In this document: positions 26,652-34,270 of the stretch, one piece after another | How positions within the stretch are numbered: position 1 is the first letter of the stretch | Layout of the letters: every line of letters begins with the position of its first letter | Assembly: GCA_050949865.1 (NCBI GenBank) | Contig: JBMNGN010000003.1 | Location: 124,001 to 188,000, forward strand | Length of the DNA: 64,000 nt | Direction: 5' to 3' | From: JBMNGN01 sp050949865 | GTDB lineage: Bacteria; Bacillota; Syntrophomonadia; Syntrophomonadales; Syntrophomonadaceae | Notes under the pieces: generated by a model | Told to the model about the DNA's origin: nothing | The model's database searches: none | The model's input: only the letters and a program-made list of their open reading frames with translations | Translations under genes and position numbers: made by a program

Positions 26652-27925
26652 AAAAGCTAGGCCGGTTAAGTGCTCCAGGTTGCAAACCCGGCCTGGAGCG
26701 GATCACAGCTTTACTGGAAGCTTTAGGCAATCCCCAGGATGATTTTAAATCCATTCACATAGCCGGTACCAATGGGAAAGGGTCTACGGCCTTGATTATT
26801 TCCTCAATATATATTGATGCAGGGTTTAAGGTCGGCAGGTTTACATCACCGCATCTGCACTCTTATTTGGAACGGTTTGCAATTAATGGCAATCAGATAG
26901 GAGTTGAGCGGTTTGCTTACTATATTGATGAGATTGGCCGTATTATAAATCAGCTGGATAAGGCTGGTTTACCTAGACCGACCGAGTTTGAAATCCTGAC
27001 TGCTATCGCCTTCCGGTTTTTTAAGGATTATGAAGTGGAACTGGCGGTTATTGAAACCGGGCTGGGTGGGCTTTACGATTCAACTAATACAGTCAATCCC
27101 GCTGTTTCCATAATTACCAGCGTTGATTATGATCATACCAGTTTTTTGGGTAACAGCCTGCAGGAAATTGCCCTAAACAAGGCGGGTATTATTAAGCCAG
27201 GCGTACCGGTAATTGTTGGGCCCATGGAGCCCCCAGCTTTAAGGGTCATTGAAGAAGAAGCTCACAAGAAACAATCGGCAGTCTATCACTCAAGCAGGGT
27301 TAGAATCAAGCGGGCAGGGTTTAATGGTATTGCAGAACAATTGGTTGATATAGGGCATAAACACTTGACCTTGAGGAAACAGCCTCTTTTATTGTTAGGG
27401 GATTTCCAATTAGATAACCTTGCTGTTGCCTTAACCGCGGTTGTGGTCATGGAAAATATGGGCTATAAGGTATCTTCGGAGGCTATTTCCAGAACCCTGT
27501 CATCGCTGAGGTTCCCGGGAAGGATGGAAATAGCTAAAAATAATCCAACCGTAATCCTGGATGCAGCTCATAATCCACATGCAGCCAGGGCTGTAGCAGC
27601 CTCGCTTAGAAATTTATACCCCGGAATAGAAAAAATACTGGTGTGTGGTTTCTTAGATGATAAGGATGTGGAAAATATAATCAGACCGTTGGGGGCCAAT
27701 ACCCGGGCATGTATTATTACTAAGCCTTCCAGTCCTCGGAGTAAAGGCTGGAAACGAGCCTTAAAAATATGGAATCACCTGTATCCCGACAAGGAATCAT
27801 ATGAGGAGGAGGATATAGCAAAGGCCATCCGTAAGGGTTTCAGTATTTTGGGCAAAGATGAGTATTTATTGATTACCGGCTCGTTTTATGTGTTGGATAG
27901 AGCACGCAGATACTTGTTAAGTTAA
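26627..27925 (+). CDS. folC: Folylpolyglutamate/dihydrofolate synthase, apparent ACG start
   Basis: 432 residues if started at 26627. Homology demands an N-terminus well before the first TTG at 26792: the frame upstream reads NYIETVKKLGRLSAPG, then KPGLERI and the P-loop AGTNGKGST. Between the preceding in-frame stop (26531) and the P-loop there is no ATG, GTG or TTG. The only codon well placed after a ribosome site (AAAGGAAGG, about 9 bases) is ACG at 26627, giving T/M-A-N-Y-I-E, the family's usual start. It adds glutamates to folates. It overlaps the valS end by 25 bases, so coupling is likely. A sequencing error (ATG read as ACG) remains possible. Confidence 0.9.
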   Translation, partial: TANYIETVKKLGRLSAPGCKPGLERITALLEALGNPQDDFKSIHIAGTNGKGSTALIISSIYIDAGFKVGRFTSPHLHSYLERFAINGNQIGVERFAYYIDEIGRIINQLDKAGLPRPTEFEILTAIAFRFFKDYEVELAVIETGLGGLYDSTNTVNPAVSIITSVDYDHTSFLGNSLQEIALNKAGIIKPGVPVIVGPMEPPALRVIEEEAHKKQSAVYHSSRVRIKRAGFNGIAEQLVDIGHKHLTLRKQPLLLLGDFQLDNLAVALTAVVVMENMGYKVSSEAISRTLSSLRFPGRMEIAKNNPTVILDAAHNPHAARAVAASLRNLYPGIEKILVCGFLDDKDVENIIRPLGANTRACIITKPSSPRSKGWKRALKIWNHLYPDKESYEEEDIAKAIRKGFSILGKDEYLLITGSFYVLDRARRYLLS

Positions 27926-27976
27926 CCTCCCCTTAACATATTCTTAACAGGATGGAATCGATTTATTTGTTATAAT
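27922..27976 (+). promoter_or_regulatory. Three-repeat Pho box and -10 of the PhoU-like/Pit operon
   Basis: TTAACC at 27922, TTAACA at 27933 and TTAACA at 27944, spaced exactly 11 bases, match the PhoP direct-repeat pattern TT(A/C)ACA of Bacillus. TATAAT follows at 27971-27976. This suggests phosphate-starvation control of the downstream phosphate transporter. Confidence 0.7.
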
Positions 27977-28018
27977 TAACACAAGCAGGTTTTTCAAGGG
28001 ATTTAGGAGGGAGTCAAA

Positions 28019-28651
28019 GTGGTTTTTAAATTAAAGCCGCGGGACGAAAAGTTTTTTGCTTATTTTGAACAGTTATCAGATACGGTTTATGATGCCGCGG
28101 TTTTGCTGAGGGAGTTTTTTGAAAATTCAAAAATAGAAGAAAGCTATTTAGACAGATTATACAAGATGGAAGAACGGGGAGATAGAATCCTGGCAGAGGT
28201 AATGGACCAAATTAACAATTCCTTCATAACCCCTTTTGATCGTGAAGACATATTAATGCTGGCCCGGGAATTGAACAACATTGTAGACCATATTACCGGG
28301 ACAATGGAAAAAGTAATTATTTATAAAGCGGGACGGCCCAAAGATGCTATTGTATTAAAAATGGTTAAGGTCCTTGAAGCTGCTGCCCAGGAAATAAGAG
28401 AAGCTATCGGCAAATTGCCGGATATCAGGGATAAAAATGCAGAGATAGTAGAAGCTTGTGAGAACATCCGGTTTTTCGAACATGAAGGCGATTACCTGTA
28501 CCGTTCAGGAATCGCTCTTCTTTTTGAGAATACGGAAAATGTCATAGACATAATTAAATGGAAAGAGATTTACGAACACCTGGAAGCGACCCTTGACTAT
28601 TCCGAGAATGTAAGCAACTTAATTAAGGGAGTTGCTGTTAAATATGTCTAG
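28019..28651 (+). CDS. PhoU-like DUF47 family phosphate transport regulator
   Basis: 210 residues, GTG with TTTAGGAGGGAG. The all-helical DUF47/PhoU-like pattern is seen in LARELNNIVDHITGTMEKVI and ENIRFFEHEGDYLYR, with the E-x-x-x-D repeats that bind metals in PhoU folds. Such proteins nearly always sit beside Pit transporters and are thought to tune them. Here the stop codon overlaps the pit start (ATGTCTAG), which indicates translational coupling. Confidence 0.93.
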   Translation: MVFKLKPRDEKFFAYFEQLSDTVYDAAVLLREFFENSKIEESYLDRLYKMEERGDRILAEVMDQINNSFITPFDREDILMLARELNNIVDHITGTMEKVIIYKAGRPKDAIVLKMVKVLEAAAQEIREAIGKLPDIRDKNAEIVEACENIRFFEHEGDYLYRSGIALLFENTENVIDIIKWKEIYEHLEATLDYSENVSNLIKGVAVKYV

Positions 28652-29639
28652 TAGTATGTTGTTGGTAGTAGTGGTCGTAATCCTGGCTCTGTGTTTCGAC
28701 TATATAAATGGCTTCCACGATACTGCCAACGCTATAGCCACCTCGGTTTCCACCAAAGCCCTGTCACCTAGGAACGCTATTATTATTGCTGCTACTTTGA
28801 ATTTCATCGGAGCATTAAGCGGAACAGCAGTTGCAGCAACGATAGGACATGGTATTGTCCAGCCCAATGTGGTTACTCCCTTAGTACTGATAGCTGCCCT
28901 GATAGGAGCCATATTCTGGAACCTATTCACCTGGTATTTCGGTATACCTAGCAGTTCATCCCATGCCTTGATAGGCGGCTTAATCGGTGCAACCGTTGCC
29001 GGGTTTGGAATTCCTTTTGTAAATTGGCAGGGATTCCTGATGATTATTGCGGGACTGCTCATATCTCCATTAGCCGGCTTGATAGCAGGAAGTGTGGTTA
29101 TGACTGTTCTGTTTTGGATGTTTAAATCATTTTCTCCAGCCAGTATTAACAATAGTTTTAGAAAGCTGCAGATCATATCAGCCTGTATGGCCTCTTTTGC
29201 CCACGGGTCTAATGATGCTCAGAAGTCCATGGGAATAATTACTATGGTTCTAGTTAGCGGAGGGGTTTTGGTATATTTTGAAGTCCCACTCTGGGTTAAA
29301 ATCAGTTGTGCATTGGCAATGGCGGCAGGCACTGCCGTTGGAGGTTGGAAGATTATCCGGACTATGGGGGGTAAAATATTTAGAATTGAACCTATTAATG
29401 GTTTTGCCGCTGATTTTACTTCTTCTATGGTAATTTATGCGGCTACTATTCTTGGCGCGCCGGTAAGCACGACTCATGTGGTTTCATCTTCCATAATGGG
29501 AGTAGGTGCTGCTAAACGGTTAAAAGGTGTTCGTTGGAGTATAGCTCGCCAGATTATTATCGCCTGGCTGGTTACCATCCCTTCGTCAGCCCTTGTTGCC
29601 AGTCTTTTTTATCGAGGCCTGTCGATTATTTTCCTATAA
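28644..29639 (+). CDS. pit: Pit-family inorganic phosphate transporter
   Basis: 331 residues from the ATG at 28644, which overlaps the end of the PhoU-like gene. The two inverted PHO-4 signatures are clear: CFDYINGFHDTANAIAT near the N-terminus and ASFAHGSNDAQKSMG in the second half. About ten membrane segments. It imports phosphate, as a metal complex with protons, across the cytoplasmic membrane. A Pho box upstream of a Pit gene is noteworthy, since Pit is constitutive in several model bacteria. Confidence 0.95.
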   Translation: MSSSMLLVVVVVILALCFDYINGFHDTANAIATSVSTKALSPRNAIIIAATLNFIGALSGTAVAATIGHGIVQPNVVTPLVLIAALIGAIFWNLFTWYFGIPSSSSHALIGGLIGATVAGFGIPFVNWQGFLMIIAGLLISPLAGLIAGSVVMTVLFWMFKSFSPASINNSFRKLQIISACMASFAHGSNDAQKSMGIITMVLVSGGVLVYFEVPLWVKISCALAMAAGTAVGGWKIIRTMGGKIFRIEPINGFAADFTSSMVIYAATILGAPVSTTHVVSSSIMGVGAAKRLKGVRWSIARQIIIAWLVTIPSSALVASLFYRGLSIIFL

Positions 29640-29761
29640 AAGCGGATCCTGTATACATTCTAATTTTAGTCATTAATTTATAGCTAATTATTTCACAATT
29701 ATCTTTTAGGATGATAATATATCATTATACTTATTTATATTTATAAAAAGGAGTGGGGAGC

Positions 29762-30391
29762 TTGAAAGCTTACAAAATACCAGAGGCTACTGTAATGAGG
29801 CTCTCTATTTACTCTAGATATCTACATCAACTGATGGAAGATAAGGTTGAAACGATATCATCCGGGGAAATTGCTGCTGGAGTAGGTGTGAGTTCAGCTC
29901 AGGTTAGAAAAGATTTGGCATATTTCGGTGAATTCGGGACCAGAGGTGTGGGATATCGAGTTGATGAGTTATATGGATACCTTATGAAAATCCTGGGCCT
30001 TGATCAAAAATGGAACATTGTAATTGTAGGAGCGGGGAAATTAGGTTCAGCTCTTGCTCTTTATCAGGGATTTGCGGATCGAGGGTTTAAAATCAAGGCT
30101 ATCCTGGATGTAGACTTGAATAGGATTGGGATAAAACTGGGCAATGTTGAGGTGGAACCCCTTGAGGTGCTGGAAGATAGGGTAAAGCAGTGCGGTATTA
30201 ATGTTGGAATAATTACGGTACCTGCTATAGCAGCTCAACAGGTTACTAACCAATTGGTTAAATCAGGGGTTAAAGCTATTCTTAATTTCTCCCCCCGGGT
30301 CTTAAGGGTTCCCAATGATGTTTTATTGAGGAATGTGGATTTATCAGTTAATTTGGAAGTGTTAAGCTTTAACTTATCATTTAACAGATAG
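29762..30391 (+). CDS. rex: Rex, NADH/NAD-sensing transcriptional repressor
   Basis: 209 residues from the TTG at 29762, nine bases after AAAAGGAG; the GTG at 29753 directly abuts that site. N-terminal winged helix (VSSAQVRKDLAYFGEFGTRG) and C-terminal Rossmann fold with VIVGAGKLGSAL. The dimer binds TTGTGAA-type palindromes and falls off when the NADH/NAD ratio rises. It controls fermentation and respiration genes in Gram-positives. Upstream I see only a half-site (TTTCACAA, about 29690), so autoregulation is not established. A terminator follows. Confidence 0.96.
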   Translation: MKAYKIPEATVMRLSIYSRYLHQLMEDKVETISSGEIAAGVGVSSAQVRKDLAYFGEFGTRGVGYRVDELYGYLMKILGLDQKWNIVIVGAGKLGSALALYQGFADRGFKIKAILDVDLNRIGIKLGNVEVEPLEVLEDRVKQCGINVGIITVPAIAAQQVTNQLVKSGVKAILNFSPRVLRVPNDVLLRNVDLSVNLEVLSFNLSFNR

Positions 30392-30435
30392 GCTAAGACA
30401 ACTGAAGTACGTATTTGTAGTGAACAGCTATTAAG

Positions 30436-30475
30436 ACACCTTCTTTAATCAAGTAACCGGTTCTTGAGGTGTTTT
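30436..30475 (+). terminator. Terminator-like hairpin after rex
   Basis: ACACCT (30436-30441) pairs with AGGTGT (30467-30472), with an inner CAAG/CTTG and a large asymmetric bulge, then TTTTATTAT. Confidence 0.5.
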
Positions 30476-30564
30476 ATTATACCCTTTAAGCGGTGAATAA
30501 ATCCTCATATATCACCTATAATAGCCTATAAGGCTTTTATTATGCAGTATGCAGGGGGCAAGCA

Positions 30565-31167
30565 GTGAAAAAGATTATACTGGCTTCTGATTCACCTAGG
30601 CGTAAATCACTTCTTGACATGATAGGCCTTGATTTCATTTGCATATCTCCCAAGACCGAGGAACATTTTGATCTTAACCAAAATCCAATATTAGAAATTA
30701 AGAGGATTGCCCGGGAAAAGGCTAACTCAATTGCGGGGATTATCGAAGATGGTCTCATTATTGCCGCCGATACTATAGTATTATGTGGTGGAAAGGTTTA
30801 TGGTAAACCGGTGAATGAAGCCGATGCCTTTGAAAAACTGGCAAACCTAAGGGGAAGAAGACATGAGGTCCTAACTGCTATCTGCATTAAGGACATTGGA
30901 ACTCAAAATATCGATGTTGCGGTTGAAATTACACGAGTGTTTTTTCGTAATATAGATGATGAAGAAATACATAATTATATTGCTACAGGAGAGCCAATGG
31001 ACAAAGCCGGTGCCTATGGTATTCAAGGGCTGGGCTCGGTTTTTGTCAGCAGAATAGAGGGTTGTTATTATAATGTAGTTGGTTTACCAATAATGAAGCT
31101 TTACTCCATGTTGGGAAAATATGGCACCAACATACTGGGCAACAGGGGGTTGGGTAGCTCTGAGTAA
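30565..31167 (+). CDS. maf: Maf family nucleoside triphosphate pyrophosphatase
   Basis: 200 residues, GTG start after GCAGGGGGC. Family motifs: ASDSPRRKSLLDM at the N-terminus, AADTIVLCGG with the catalytic Asp, GKPVNEADAFEKLANLRGR, and DKAGAYGIQGLG. Maf enzymes hydrolyse non-canonical or dTTP/UTP-type nucleotides and are associated with septum control. It begins the maf-radC-mreBCD order seen in Bacillus. The 3' end overlaps radC. Confidence 0.95.
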   Translation: MKKIILASDSPRRKSLLDMIGLDFICISPKTEEHFDLNQNPILEIKRIAREKANSIAGIIEDGLIIAADTIVLCGGKVYGKPVNEADAFEKLANLRGRRHEVLTAICIKDIGTQNIDVAVEITRVFFRNIDDEEIHNYIATGEPMDKAGAYGIQGLGSVFVSRIEGCYYNVVGLPIMKLYSMLGKYGTNILGNRGLGSSE

Positions 31168-31846
31168 TTATAAGGTCAGTATTAAAGAGATGCCAGAAAA
31201 TATGCGGCCCAGAGAAAAACTGATGTTGGGGGGAGAATCAAGTCTATCTGAGGCAGAGCTCTTAGCTATAGTCATTGGAATAGGATCTCCAGAATTAAAC
31301 GCGGTTGAATTAGCTAATTACCTCCTTATAAAATACTCCGGGTTGAGGAATCTTAAAGAAGCCACCCTGGAGGAACTTATGCAGGAAAAGGGTATTGGAA
31401 GGGCAAAGGCGGTTCGGATTAAGGCGGCAATAGAAATCGGGAGAAGAATTGCCATGGATATTAAGCGGACCCAATTTATCCAGTCACCGGATGATGTGAG
31501 CAATTTGGTAATGGACGAAATGCGGTATTATGATCGCGAACATTTTCGGGTTATTTATTTAAACCGGAAAGGTGGGATAATAACCATGGAAGATGTTTCA
31601 GTAGGGGGGCTGCACAGTTCGCTGGTCCACCCCAGAGAAGTATTTAAAACGGCTATTAAAAAAAGTGCTGCTTCTTTAATATTGGTTCATAATCATCCCA
31701 GCGGGGATCCATCTCCAAGTAAGGAAGATATTGATATAACCAAGAGGTTAATTGAAGCCGGCAATATAATAGGTATAGAAGTAATTGATCATATAATTAT
31801 CGGGGAAAAAAAATACGTAAGTTTGAAAGCCAGGGGTCTTTTATAA
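31121..31846 (+). CDS. radC: RadC-family JAB1/MPN domain protein
   Basis: Coordinates give the longest frame (ATG at 31121, 241 residues). Homology and the ribosome site favour a CTG start at 31160: GGGGGT lies nine bases upstream, and the product then begins M/L-SNYKVSIKEMPENMRPREKL, the usual RadC start, overlapping the end of maf by eight bases. The helix-hairpin-helix part (MQEKGIGRAKAVRIKAA) precedes a JAMM metalloprotease-like motif HNHPSGDPSPSKED. Its biochemical role is unsettled and a DNA-repair role is disputed. It precedes mreB, as in Bacillus. Confidence 0.92.
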   Translation: MAPTYWATGGWVALSNYKVSIKEMPENMRPREKLMLGGESSLSEAELLAIVIGIGSPELNAVELANYLLIKYSGLRNLKEATLEELMQEKGIGRAKAVRIKAAIEIGRRIAMDIKRTQFIQSPDDVSNLVMDEMRYYDREHFRVIYLNRKGGIITMEDVSVGGLHSSLVHPREVFKTAIKKSAASLILVHNHPSGDPSPSKEDIDITKRLIEAGNIIGIEVIDHIIIGEKKYVSLKARGLL

Positions 31847-31859
31847 AGGAGGCAGACAG

Positions 31860-32885
31860 GTGATATTTAGCAGAGATCTAGGTATAGATTTAGGAACCGC
31901 TAACACCCTTGTTCATGTAAAGGGTAAAGGGGTAGTATTGCGGGAACCATCAGTAGTTGCCATACAGAGTGATAGTGGACAGGTCTTAGCCGTTGGAGAA
32001 GAAGCAAAACGGATGATAGGCAGGACCCCAGGAAGCATAAAGGCTATTAGGCCGATGAAAGATGGAGTAATTGCTGATTTTGATGTGACTCAATCCATGC
32101 TGAAATACTTTATAAGTAGAGCGTTGGGGCAAAACCTGCCCCTAATTCGGCCTCGGGTGATAATCAGTGTACCGACCGGATGCACAACTGTTGAGGAAAG
32201 GGCGGTGCGGGAAGCCGGGATACAGGCTGGAGCTAAAGAAGCATATCTTATTGAAGAACCAATGGCTGCCGCCATAGGAGCTGGTTTACCGGTTCATGAG
32301 CCCACTGGAAACCTTATCGTGGATATTGGCGGCGGTACTACTGAAGTGGCAGTTATTTCTCTGGGAGGAATTGTTACCTCCAGATCAATTAGAACGGCCG
32401 GGGATAATATGGATGAAGCTATAATCCAACATCTCAAGAGGTCGTCCAACCTGATGATTGGAGAGCGGACGGCTGAGGACATTAAGATATCCATAGGCTC
32501 AGCCATTTGGGACGGAATGGAGGAATATTATGATGTCCCAGGACGAGATTTAGTCAGCGGATTGCCGAAAACAGTGAGGGTATCTTCTACTGAAATCCGC
32601 CAGGCACTTAAAGAAACCGTAGATCAAATCGTGGAAGGGATCAAAATATGCCTGGAAAAAACTCCGCCAGAACTAGCTTCAGACATAATAGACCGGGGAA
32701 TCGTTATGGCTGGAGGCGGGGCTTTGCTGCGAGGGTTAGACCAGTTGATAAGCAATGAGACCAACATGCCAGTATATGTCTGTGAAGAACCGCTTTTAGC
32801 AGTAGCCAAGGGCACGGGCAAAGTGTCAGAGAACATTGATGTCTTAAGAAGAGTATTAATAACACCCAAAAAAAATTTTTTCTAA
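31860..32885 (+). CDS. mreB: MreB, actin-like rod-shape protein
   Basis: 341 residues, GTG behind AAAGGAGG. Actin-fold phosphate motifs: DLGIDLGTANTLVHVKGKGV split over two strands near the start, DIGGGTTEVAVISLGG at about 155, and AGGGALLRGLD at about 280. It polymerises beneath the membrane and guides cell-wall synthesis. First of the mreB-mreC-mreD-mrdA run, with all spacings 14 bases or less. Confidence 0.98.
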   Translation: MIFSRDLGIDLGTANTLVHVKGKGVVLREPSVVAIQSDSGQVLAVGEEAKRMIGRTPGSIKAIRPMKDGVIADFDVTQSMLKYFISRALGQNLPLIRPRVIISVPTGCTTVEERAVREAGIQAGAKEAYLIEEPMAAAIGAGLPVHEPTGNLIVDIGGGTTEVAVISLGGIVTSRSIRTAGDNMDEAIIQHLKRSSNLMIGERTAEDIKISIGSAIWDGMEEYYDVPGRDLVSGLPKTVRVSSTEIRQALKETVDQIVEGIKICLEKTPPELASDIIDRGIVMAGGGALLRGLDQLISNETNMPVYVCEEPLLAVAKGTGKVSENIDVLRRVLITPKKNFF

Positions 32886-32898
32886 AAAGGTGAGTTAA

Positions 32899-33765
32899 TT
32901 GTGGGGTTGGGTAAAAAAAGCATCTTTCTGGTTAGCAGTTCTGGTATTAATAGGTTTGTTGGTGACTATTAATATGACTTCTGAGGAGCGGGAAAATCTG
33001 ACCGTGGCGGAAGAATTCATCAGGGAGGTTTTTGCTCCTGCCCAGATTGTAATCACCAATCTCAAGACTGATTTTAAAAATATTAGTGCAATATTAGATG
33101 ATAAAAAGGCTCTCAAACAGCAGATTGAATGGTTGAAAAGCGAAAATGACCGGCTTACTTTAGAAAACCAGGGGTTGAGAGAATACAAGGCCGAGGCAGA
33201 ACGTTTAAGAAATGATTTAGATTTTATTAACATTAATATTGACACCTATGAATTGACAGCCGCCAGGATCATTGCCCGGAGTTCCAGCAATTGGCATAAG
33301 ACCATAACCATAGATAAGGGACGCAACCAGGGGATTGAAATGGGTATGCCGGTAATTAGACCGGATGGTTTGGTAGGAAGGGTAGAGAGTGTAACTGAAA
33401 ATACAGCCCAAATTAGATTAATTACGGATCGTGAAGTGGCAGTAGGGGCTATTATCCAGGAAACCAGAGAAACTAATGGGATTGTTGAAGGTGCTGGCAA
33501 TAGTGAATATGTAAAAATGATTAATATACCCTATTATTCGGATATTAAAAAGGGATACACCGTAGTTACTTCCGGTTTAGCATCTATGTTCCCAAAGGGA
33601 ATAGCCATAGGAGACGTAACTGAAGTAGCAAGGGAGCCCAACGGTTTATTATTGTCAGCGGTAGTTAAACCTAAAGTAAATTTTGACAAGATGGAAGAGG
33701 TATTGATAATTGTGGGAAGTGGGGAAACCAGGGTTGGGTCCCAGGACAGTGGGATAGGGGGTTAG
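32899..33765 (+). CDS. mreC: MreC, rod-shape-determining membrane protein
   Basis: 288 residues, TTG start after AAAAGGTGAG. An N-terminal membrane helix (ASFWLAVLVLIGLLVTI) is followed by a coiled coil (about 60-110, QQIEWLKSENDRLTLENQ) and the double beta-barrel domain containing GRNQGIEMGMPVIRPDGLVG. It links MreB inside to PBP2 outside. The length is normal. Confidence 0.97.
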   Translation: MWGWVKKASFWLAVLVLIGLLVTINMTSEERENLTVAEEFIREVFAPAQIVITNLKTDFKNISAILDDKKALKQQIEWLKSENDRLTLENQGLREYKAEAERLRNDLDFININIDTYELTAARIIARSSSNWHKTITIDKGRNQGIEMGMPVIRPDGLVGRVESVTENTAQIRLITDREVAVGAIIQETRETNGIVEGAGNSEYVKMINIPYYSDIKKGYTVVTSGLASMFPKGIAIGDVTEVAREPNGLLLSAVVKPKVNFDKMEEVLIIVGSGETRVGSQDSGIGG

Positions 33766-33768
33766 CTT

Positions 33769-34269
33769 ATGCGTTACATTATGCTGGCCTTTTTCCCCAT
33801 ATTATCGATTTTTATGCAATCAATTTTTTTTAATTCCTTTCGTTTAGGACCCGCTATTCCCGATTTGATGTTGATATTTATCATCGTTTTTGCCTTACAT
33901 GCCCAAGCCAAACAAGGAGCTGTATATGGATTACTGGGCGGTCTGGTAGAAGACCTTTATATTGGGAGTTTTATCGGGGTTAATGCCCTGTCTAAAGCTA
34001 TAACTGCCTACATTATAGGTAGTTTTCAAACCCGCCTGTTTAAAGAAAATTTAATGGTGGGCGTTTTTGGGATAGTGGCTGGTACCTTAATCAACTCATT
34101 TCTGGTAATTGGTCTGACAAGTATTAATGGTGGAGCCTTTACCCTGGAGATTGATTTGGCAATTGGTATCTTATGCCAGGTTGCCTATAATGTATTATTA
34201 ACCATACCCATCTATATAGTTTATTATCATTTGTTGAATACCGGGTTCTTTAGGCCACTGGAGAGATAA
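33769..34269 (+). CDS. mreD: MreD, rod-shape-determining membrane protein
   Basis: 166 residues with five or six membrane segments, typical of MreD, including GLLGGLVEDLYIGSFIGVNA, the family's conserved loop. It is part of the elongasome with MreC and RodA. ATG start three bases after the mreC stop; the mrdA ATG follows one base after its own stop. Confidence 0.95.
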   Translation: MRYIMLAFFPILSIFMQSIFFNSFRLGPAIPDLMLIFIIVFALHAQAKQGAVYGLLGGLVEDLYIGSFIGVNALSKAITAYIIGSFQTRLFKENLMVGVFGIVAGTLINSFLVIGLTSINGGAFTLEIDLAIGILCQVAYNVLLTIPIYIVYYHLLNTGFFRPLER

Positions 34270-34270
34270 A

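Noticed and set aside
29680..29700. Rex operator upstream of rex
   Set aside because: Only one half-site (TTTCACAA) fits; the other half of the palindrome is not recognisable.
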